NCBI GenBank assembly: GCA_964446585.1
Contig: CAYUPI010000021.1
Location: forward strand, 1-64,000
Length of the DNA: 64,000 nucleotides
DNA from: CAYUPI01 sp964446585
GTDB taxonomy: Bacteria; Verrucomicrobiota; Verrucomicrobiia; Limisphaerales; UBA8199
Reading direction: 5' to 3'
Under the pieces are notes generated by a model. The model saw only the letters and a program-made list of their open reading frames with translations. It did no database searches and was not told the origin of the DNA. Made by a program: the position numbers and the translations under genes. How positions within the stretch are numbered: position 1 is the stretch's first letter; each line of letters begins with the position of its first letter. Shown one piece after another: positions 58,780 to 64,000 of this stretch.

Positions 58780-59325
58780 CTAGCTTACCTCGACGTCCTT
58801 GAATTCTTCGTGGTATCGGATCTGGAGCGCGTTATTAAACCGGTTCAGCATGGTTATGAAACCAATCAGGAATGTAAGCTCGACGATTTCGGATTGGTTA
58901 AACGCGGTCAGAAGTTCGTTGAAGAATTCGTCTGGAATGGCGTTGGAATCGCGTGTGACCAATTCTGCGAATCGCAGTGCAAGACGCTCCCTCGGGGTGT
59001 GCCCGGTGTCCGCCGAAACATCCGCGCTCACACCAAGCTTCTGCATAATCGTCAGGTGAGAATTGACGCAAAATTGGCATTCATGGAGTTGGGATACACG
59101 CAGGATCACTTTCTCCAGAATGTCCCGTTCCAGATTTCCGTTCGGATACACCCTTTCGAAACCAGCGAAGGCTCGCAGGACGTTTTCGTTTATCGCGAAC
59201 GCTTGAATCATTTCGGCGATCGGCAGGCCTTGCGCAAAGAGCTGTGCGCTTTCTTGCAAAGACGAATTCGTCGAAAACTTATCAAATGTTTTTGCGACCT
59301 GCTCCGGATCAATCGTAATGCGCAT
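58780..59325 (-). CDS. Carboxymuconolactone decarboxylase/AhpD-family protein
   Basis: This 181-residue helical protein belongs to the CMD family with the redox motif C83-x-x-C86 and H90 ('ECQFCVNSH'), as in AhpD-like alkylhydroperoxidase partners. These proteins reduce peroxides or disulfides through the cysteine pair. The flanking 'DILEKVILRVSQL' and 'RERLALRFAELVTRD' are typical helices. It has no signal peptide. The partner peroxiredoxin is not in the window. It stands between the DUF1080 fragment and the secreted protein gene at 59364. Confidence 0.9.
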   Translation of the reverse strand: MRITIDPEQVAKTFDKFSTNSSLQESAQLFAQGLPIAEMIQAFAINENVLRAFAGFERVYPNGNLERDILEKVILRVSQLHECQFCVNSHLTIMQKLGVSADVSADTGHTPRERLALRFAELVTRDSNAIPDEFFNELLTAFNQSEIVELTFLIGFITMLNRFNNALQIRYHEEFKDVEVS

Positions 59326-59363
59326 AAATCAACATACTGAATTGCTGAAGTCCTTGTGAAAAG

Positions 59364-60179
59364 CTACTGCTCTCGATGGAATCCGCTGGACTCTTCGGTC
59401 GCGCGGAATCGGAACGATTTGAACAATTTCCGCCCAACCAGCGCGGCGCATTGTTTCGCATTGACCCAAATCGCATCCGGCATCCGTTGTCGTTCGAGGA
59501 TCAAATGACATTCTTTGAGTGAACCCAGCATCCCCAGCCATCCCAACTGCAGGTCTTCAGTCAGATGGACGTCCAGCTTGGCAATTTCCGCATCCTCATC
59601 GTCTACCCAAATGCGCCCGGCCAACCGGTTGTAGATGCGATCAGGTATTGTTTTTTCCGGATTCGATGATTTCGGCCTAAAGTCCAGCACCCAGGTCTTT
59701 CGGTCCTGATACAAATCCTTGCGTAGGACCTCGAAGTTGTATCGAGCGATTAACTCGGGCGTGATCGTCGCCGTCACTCTCTCCGACTTCCCGCTCAGGT
59801 CCCGGCCAGCAATCTTACTGTTGAATTCCTGCTCTCTTTTGTCCTCCTTCCGAATTTCCGCTTCTGACAACTCCTTGCCCTGAATTTTGATTAGCCGGGA
59901 AAAAGTCCACCCGCGAACGACGATGACTTTGTAGAGCTTTTCGGTCGAGCGACTGACTTCAGATTCGGAATTCAGCTCCTCAAGAACAGCGCGCTTTTCA
60001 TGAGTGTATGTTCCACTCTTGCTATCTTTGGCAACGTTTGCCGCCCGCGCAACTATTCGAGCCAACAGATTCGAACTCGAAGGCAGCCCCGGTGAAGCCG
60101 CGTACGCGCTGCCAACTGCGTGCAGGAACAGAATTCCAATCAGGTACCCTAGAACTTCTGCGTAATGTCGGCCTCTCAT
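59364..60179 (-). CDS. Secreted protein of unknown function (LolA-like outline)
   Basis: This 271-residue protein has a signal peptide (about 1-27, ending 'GSAYA') and a predominantly beta pattern: 'SGTYTHEKRAVLEELNSES', 'LYKVIVVRGWTFSRLIK', 'ERVTATITPELIARYNFEV' and 'AGRIWVDDEDAEIAKLDVHL'. This alternation resembles LolA/LppX-like outer-membrane lipoprotein-sorting folds, but no diagnostic motif is visible. The role is not known. It is divergent from the 206-residue lipoprotein gene across about 190 bp. Confidence 0.7.
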   Translation of the reverse strand: MRGRHYAEVLGYLIGILFLHAVGSAYAASPGLPSSSNLLARIVARAANVAKDSKSGTYTHEKRAVLEELNSESEVSRSTEKLYKVIVVRGWTFSRLIKIQGKELSEAEIRKEDKREQEFNSKIAGRDLSGKSERVTATITPELIARYNFEVLRKDLYQDRKTWVLDFRPKSSNPEKTIPDRIYNRLAGRIWVDDEDAEIAKLDVHLTEDLQLGWLGMLGSLKECHLILERQRMPDAIWVNAKQCAALVGRKLFKSFRFRATEESSGFHREQ

Positions 60180-60370
60180 GTTTTCTCTTATCGGTGGTCG
60201 TTGCCGGGCGGGATGTCAAGCGGCAGATAAGGTTCAATCGGAAGAGCAGGGGAGTGATTTTGGGGATTTTTGGATGAGCGCTCACAACGCGCAGGCCACC
60301 TCGGCGCTTGCGCCGCTCTTAAGCCGGATTAGACTCCAGCGCGCGATAAGCAATTTGCAACACTAACGAT

Positions 60371-60991
60371 ATGCGGCCTGTCTATATGGTTTCGGGCGGA
60401 GACCGGTCGTGCACAGCGCCAGAAAAGGCTTCATCGCAACTGCCCACTGCCAAACTAACTTGCGCACCAGGATGCCTGGCCTTGCTCATTGTCTCCTGCG
60501 CCCTGGTTTGCGGATGCCGTTCCATTCCACCGCCGGGCACTGCAAGCCCGCCTTCGATTACGAGTGGACACGTTTCTTCTACGAATTCATTCGCCGATGT
60601 TGCCATTCATTTCCCAAAGGACCGTGCTCGCTTCAGCGCAGGCCAAAAACTGAACCCGGTGTGGTGGTTCGGTAACGCCGACGAGCCTGTGGCCCCTGAT
60701 TGGTACCGTCCGGGCAAGCATTGCCGAAATCTCTGGTGGCACTTGCGCAATCCTTGTCACAACTTCAATTGCTACGTGATCGGGATATCTGACAAGGCCT
60801 TCACCCGTGTAGGCCGCTACCCGTCCAGAGCATTCAACCCCTGGGGCGGCTGGAATTGGGCCGTGTGCCGCTACAAGTGCATTCGGCTTCCTTTCCTCTC
60901 CTATAATCACGGCCGTTTCCAATGCTATTGCGGTTGGCGCACGGTGGGGGACTTCGGCCTGGAGTTGAAGCTGGCGGCGAAGGAGAATTAG
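60371..60991 (+). CDS. Cysteine- and tryptophan-rich putative lipoprotein
   Basis: This 206-residue protein is not assigned to a family by me. The N-terminal part has a hydrophobic stretch ending in the lipobox-like 'LVCGC' (about 42-48); the mature part is rich in Trp and Cys: 'NPVWWFGNADEPVAPDWYRPG', 'RNLWWHLRNPCHNFNCYVIG' and 'RFQCYCGWRTVGDFG'. Blocks resembling 'WWFGNADDPVPPDWYRP' and 'RNPLHNFTFYVIG' occur in other bacterial and phage hypothetical proteins as I remember them. The start is uncertain, since an extra 30 residues precede the signal. The acyl-CoA synthetase follows after about 60 bp. Confidence 0.55.
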   Translation: MRPVYMVSGGDRSCTAPEKASSQLPTAKLTCAPGCLALLIVSCALVCGCRSIPPPGTASPPSITSGHVSSTNSFADVAIHFPKDRARFSAGQKLNPVWWFGNADEPVAPDWYRPGKHCRNLWWHLRNPCHNFNCYVIGISDKAFTRVGRYPSRAFNPWGGWNWAVCRYKCIRLPFLSYNHGRFQCYCGWRTVGDFGLELKLAAKEN

Positions 60992-61050
60992 CTGAGCGGC
61001 GCGCCTGTAGCTTGACGAGGCCGAGCGCCTGCGTGATTCTTGGCGCAGCG

Positions 61051-62745
61051 ATGCAACCCAGCTACGCTCACGGAACTTCCGAGGTGCCCCTCATCGGCCA
61101 AACGATTGGTGACCTGCTGGACAAAGTCGCCAACTGGGCGCCCGACAACGAGGCCTTGGTCAGTGTGGTTGAAAAGCGGCGATTCAGTTACGCCGCACTT
61201 CGCACTGCAGTTGACCGCCTCGCTCGCGCCTTGCTTTCGCTGAACGTGCAAAAGGGCGACCGTGTTGGCATCTGGTCCACGAACTGCACAGCCTGGGTGC
61301 TCTCTCAATTTGCGACCGCCAAGATCGGTGCGATCCTCGTCACGATCAATCCCGCCTACCGGGTTCATGAGCTGGAATTCGCGCTGCGCCAATCCGAGTG
61401 CAACGTGCTGATCAGCGGAGCTGGGTTTAAGGTGGACGATTACGCCGGGATGCTTCTTGAATTGATTCCTGAATTGGCCGCCGCCGGCTCGGGCGGGCTC
61501 GACTCGAAACGATTCCCACACTTGCGGAGCCTCATTTTCCTTGGTGCGCCTGTCCCGAGCGGCATGCGCGGTTGGGAAGAGGTGATGTCCCGCGTTGACC
61601 AGGTCCCGCCCAGCGCGCTGGCCGACCGACAGCACGCGCTCGATTGCGATGAGGTCATCAACATCCAGTACACCTCCGGCACGACCGGCTTTCCCAAGGG
61701 TGCGATGCTGACGCACCACAACATCCTCAACAACGCTTTCTGGACCGGGAACCGCTTGCGCCTGACGCCGCGCGACCGGGTTTGCATTCCCGTGCCATTT
61801 TACCACTGCTTCGGCATGGTCCTGGGAAACCTGGCTTGCGTTGCGCATGGAGCAACGATGGTCCTGCCCGCGCCCCATTTCAGCCCGCTGCAAACGCTGG
61901 AAGCCGTCGCCCAGGAGCGTTGCACTGCCCTCTATGGTGTTCCGACGATGTTTATTGCCGAACTGGATCACCCCCGCTTCCGCGAGTTTGATCTTTCGAG
62001 CCTTCGCACCGGCATCATGGCGGGAGCGCCGTGTCCAGTGGAAGTGATGAAGCGCGTCATCTCGGAAATGCATTGTCCCGAGATCACCATAGCTTGCGGT
62101 ATGACCGAAACTTCACCGGTTTGCAACATGACCGAAATCGATGACTCGATTGAAGTGCGCTGCGGCACCGTTGGCAAGGTGATGCCGCACCAGGAACAAA
62201 AGATAGTCGAGCCGGCCACGGGCCGCACGCTGCCGCGGGGTGAACACGGCGAGCTTTGCTATCGCGGTTACCACGTCATGCGCGGTTATTACAACAATCC
62301 TCAGGCCACGCGCGAGGTGATCGATTCCGCCGGCTGGCTGCACGGCGGTGACCTGGCGGTCATGGATGAGAAGGGCTATGTGCAAATCACGGGCCGCCTC
62401 AAAGACATGATCTGCCGCGGTGGCGAGAAAATTTTCCCGCGTGAGGTCGAGGAATTTCTCTACACCCATCCAAACATCGCTGAGGCCTACGTAATCGGTG
62501 TTCCCGATGCCTACTATGGCGAGCAGGTCATGGCCTGGGCAAAACTGAAACCCGGTCAAAGCATGACCGAGGAGGGCCTGAAAGCGTTTTGCCAAGGCCG
62601 AATCATGAATTATAAGATCCCGCGCTTTGTGAAATTCGTGGACGATTTCCCCAAGACCGTCACCGGCAAAGTGCAGAAGTTCCGCATGCGAGAAATCAGC
62701 GCGGAGGAGTTAGGATTGGCGCAGACCAGGTCCAAGGCGGCGTGA
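61051..62745 (+). CDS. AMP-binding acyl-CoA synthetase (FadD/ACSF2-like)
   Basis: From ATG 61051 this is 564 residues. ANL-superfamily enzymes activate a fatty acid with ATP and transfer it to coenzyme A. The P-loop-like 'YTSGTTGFPKGAML' motif, 'YGVPTMFIAEL', 'GMTETSPV', 'GWLHGGDLAVMDEKGYVQITGRLKDMI' (in parts) and the catalytic lysine region 'KTVTGKVQKFRMRE' are all present. The last motif belongs to the C-terminal domain that rotates between half-reactions. A longer frame to 60922 overlaps the previous gene and has no family match. A second ANL enzyme follows at 62761 after 15 bases. Confidence 0.93.
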   Translation: MQPSYAHGTSEVPLIGQTIGDLLDKVANWAPDNEALVSVVEKRRFSYAALRTAVDRLARALLSLNVQKGDRVGIWSTNCTAWVLSQFATAKIGAILVTINPAYRVHELEFALRQSECNVLISGAGFKVDDYAGMLLELIPELAAAGSGGLDSKRFPHLRSLIFLGAPVPSGMRGWEEVMSRVDQVPPSALADRQHALDCDEVINIQYTSGTTGFPKGAMLTHHNILNNAFWTGNRLRLTPRDRVCIPVPFYHCFGMVLGNLACVAHGATMVLPAPHFSPLQTLEAVAQERCTALYGVPTMFIAELDHPRFREFDLSSLRTGIMAGAPCPVEVMKRVISEMHCPEITIACGMTETSPVCNMTEIDDSIEVRCGTVGKVMPHQEQKIVEPATGRTLPRGEHGELCYRGYHVMRGYYNNPQATREVIDSAGWLHGGDLAVMDEKGYVQITGRLKDMICRGGEKIFPREVEEFLYTHPNIAEAYVIGVPDAYYGEQVMAWAKLKPGQSMTEEGLKAFCQGRIMNYKIPRFVKFVDDFPKTVTGKVQKFRMREISAEELGLAQTRSKAA

Positions 62746-62760
62746 GGGGCGGACTCATTT

Positions 62761-64000
62761 ATGCCGGAAGATGTTCCCGCTCATTTCAACTTCGCACGCG
62801 ACGCGGTCGAGCGTTGGGCGCTCGAGCGACCCGAGAGCCTGGCGCTCTGGTGCGTGAACGAACGCGGCGGTCCTGAACAGAAAATCACCTTCCGTCAACT
62901 CGGTGAGAAACTCAGGCGCGCTGCCGGGTTTTTTCATCAACTGGGTCTGAACCGGGGAGATCGCGTCCTGCTGGTCACTCCCCGAGTGCCGGATTGGTGG
63001 ATCGCGATGCTGGGCCTAATCCGCCTGGGGGTAGTGCCGATTCCGGGTACGCCGCTGCTGACCACGCGGGATATCAAGTATCGCGTGGAAACATCGGGGG
63101 CCGTGGCGCTGATCACTGATCAGGAAGGCGCCGGCAAGACAGATGGATTGGCGTTGAAGCAGCGCATTTGTATCGAGGGTGAGCGCCCTGGGTGGACGAG
63201 CTTCGAGCAGGGGGCGCGTCAAGCGGATCCCAAGTTCGATCCCGAACCGACTCTTAGCGATGAACCCGGAATCATCTATTTTACGAGCGGCACGACCGGC
63301 CCCCCCAAGATGGTGCTGCACACACAAGCCAGCTACGGGTTGGGACACCGCGTCACCGGTGAATTCTGGCTCGATCTCAAATCCAGCGATATTCACTGGT
63401 GCATCACCGATACAGGTTGGGCCAAGGCCGCATGGTCGTGTCTGTTCGGGCCGTGGCAGATGGGCGCTTGCGTCTTCGCGGTAGATTCGCGCGGCAAATT
63501 CGATCCGGTTGCGGCGCTGCAGACCCTGGCTCGGCATCCGATTACAACTTGGTGCGCGCCGCCAACCGCGCTGCGTTTGATGGTGCGCGAGGATCTGTCC
63601 AAGTACCGCTTCCCGACGCTGCGTCACTGCGTCAGCGCAGGCGAGCCACTGAACCCGGAAGTGTTCGCCGCCTGGAAAGCCGCCACCGGCCTGAGCATCT
63701 ACGACGGTTACGGCCAGACTGAAACCATCATTCTAATCGGAAATTTTCGCTCGCGCGGCGACGAGATCCGGCCCGGCTCGATGGGCAAGCCGTCGCCGGG
63801 CTTCACGATCGGTTTGCTTGATGATCAATTGAATGAAGTTTCCGTCGGACAGGAGGGCGAAATCGCGGTGCGCGTGAAGCCCCAACGGCCACTCGGTCTG
63901 TTCCGCGAATATTGGCGGCACCCACCGGAAAACGCGTTGCGCTTTCAAGGCGACTGGTACCTGACAGGCGACCGCGCGCGGCGTGATGAGGCAGGCTATT
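62761..64000 (+). CDS. AMP-binding acyl-CoA synthetase (medium-chain/ACSM-like), 3' end cut
   Basis: From ATG 62761 the frame is open to the end of the window (413 codons). The N-terminal half of an ANL synthetase is present: 'FNFARDAVERWALERPES', the adenylate motif 'YFTSGTTGPPKMVLHTQ', 'WAKAAWSCLFGPWQMGA', 'CVSAGEPLNP' and 'YDGYGQTETIIL', up to 'WYLTGDRARRDEAGY'. The 'VLHTQASYGLG' and 'GWAKAAWS' stretches favour the acetyl/medium-chain (ACSM/MACS) branch over FadD. It is in the same operon as the FadD-like gene. The C-terminal lysine domain lies beyond the window. Confidence 0.92.
   Translation, partial: MPEDVPAHFNFARDAVERWALERPESLALWCVNERGGPEQKITFRQLGEKLRRAAGFFHQLGLNRGDRVLLVTPRVPDWWIAMLGLIRLGVVPIPGTPLLTTRDIKYRVETSGAVALITDQEGAGKTDGLALKQRICIEGERPGWTSFEQGARQADPKFDPEPTLSDEPGIIYFTSGTTGPPKMVLHTQASYGLGHRVTGEFWLDLKSSDIHWCITDTGWAKAAWSCLFGPWQMGACVFAVDSRGKFDPVAALQTLARHPITTWCAPPTALRLMVREDLSKYRFPTLRHCVSAGEPLNPEVFAAWKAATGLSIYDGYGQTETIILIGNFRSRGDEIRPGSMGKPSPGFTIGLLDDQLNEVSVGQEGEIAVRVKPQRPLGLFREYWRHPPENALRFQGDWYLTGDRARRDEAGY

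Noticed and set aside
60922..61050. Longer start for the first acyl-CoA synthetase at 60922
   Set aside because: It overlaps the previous gene and adds Gly/Arg-rich residues with no family match.
1..64000. tRNA or rRNA genes
   Set aside because: I found no cloverleaf-like arrangement with a T-loop and acceptor end, nor conserved rRNA stretches; scanning by eye is not exhaustive for tRNAs.

Overview
The window looks like a chromosome segment (about 58% GC by eye) of a Gram-negative Verrucomicrobiota bacterium, most likely from the Limisphaerales/Pedosphaera ('subdivision 3') group. The evidence is lpxB (lipid A, so an outer membrane) together with families typical of Planctomycetes and Verrucomicrobia: a type I sulfatase, DUF1552 and DUF1592-type secreted proteins, Tat-exported Gfo/Idh/MocA oxidoreductases and a GH127 enzyme. 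Two secreted proteins also carry the segment ending in 'RFYR' that is common in these bacteria. No rRNA, tRNA, CRISPR array or prophage was seen. Assignment is from sequence features only.

Layout. 1-4.9 kb: the edge of an IS630-type transposase, a secreted PQQ-like propeller protein with a stop codon inside its signal sequence, GDPD and PfkB genes, and a sulfatase coupled to lpxB. 6.7-15.8 kb: sugar-degradation and secreted proteins (GH67-like, DHDPS-like, a Cys-rich unknown, a SUMF1 lipoprotein, and a metzincin joined to a hydrolase-like domain). 16-21.9 kb: a broken IS200-type transposase beside a nested palindrome, a cytochrome c/copper monooxygenase-like protein, a Gfo/Idh oxidoreductase and a HEAT-repeat protein. 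22-39.2 kb: GH127, DUF1552, a redoxin-cytochrome c-copper monooxygenase fusion followed by SCO1, a broken aldo/keto reductase, DUF1330, a giant DUF1592 cytochrome, a c-type cytochrome and an Ig-repeat propeller protein. 39.6-64 kb: mostly housekeeping (phosphohexomutase, nuoA, two DMT transporters, a release-factor-like protein, gluQ, an amidase, a protein kinase, HU, panE, gltX, purE and two acyl-CoA synthetases), interrupted by one remarkable gene, a Gfo/Idh oxidoreductase with a ClpC-type N-terminal domain pair at its C-terminus.

How the genes may work together. Much of the first 40 kb encodes exported proteins for polysaccharide or sulfated-glycan breakdown and for periplasmic redox chemistry. 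The SCO1 gene 46 bp after a PHM-like gene suggests a copper-loading partnership. The sulfatase needs a formylglycine-generating enzyme, and the SUMF1 protein here does not show the expected cysteine pair, so the real one is probably elsewhere.

The window is rich in palindromic repeats: at least five full and three half copies of a family with arms like GTAGCCGCCGACGT, two copies of a 98-99 bp palindrome, a 148 bp palindrome, a 112 bp palindrome inserted in frame in the DUF1592 gene, and two heptamer tandem arrays. The only candidate mobiliser visible is an IS200-type gene whose catalytic tyrosine codon has become TAA. Three genes carry in-frame stops (two TGA, one TAA), which is either real decay or assembly error.
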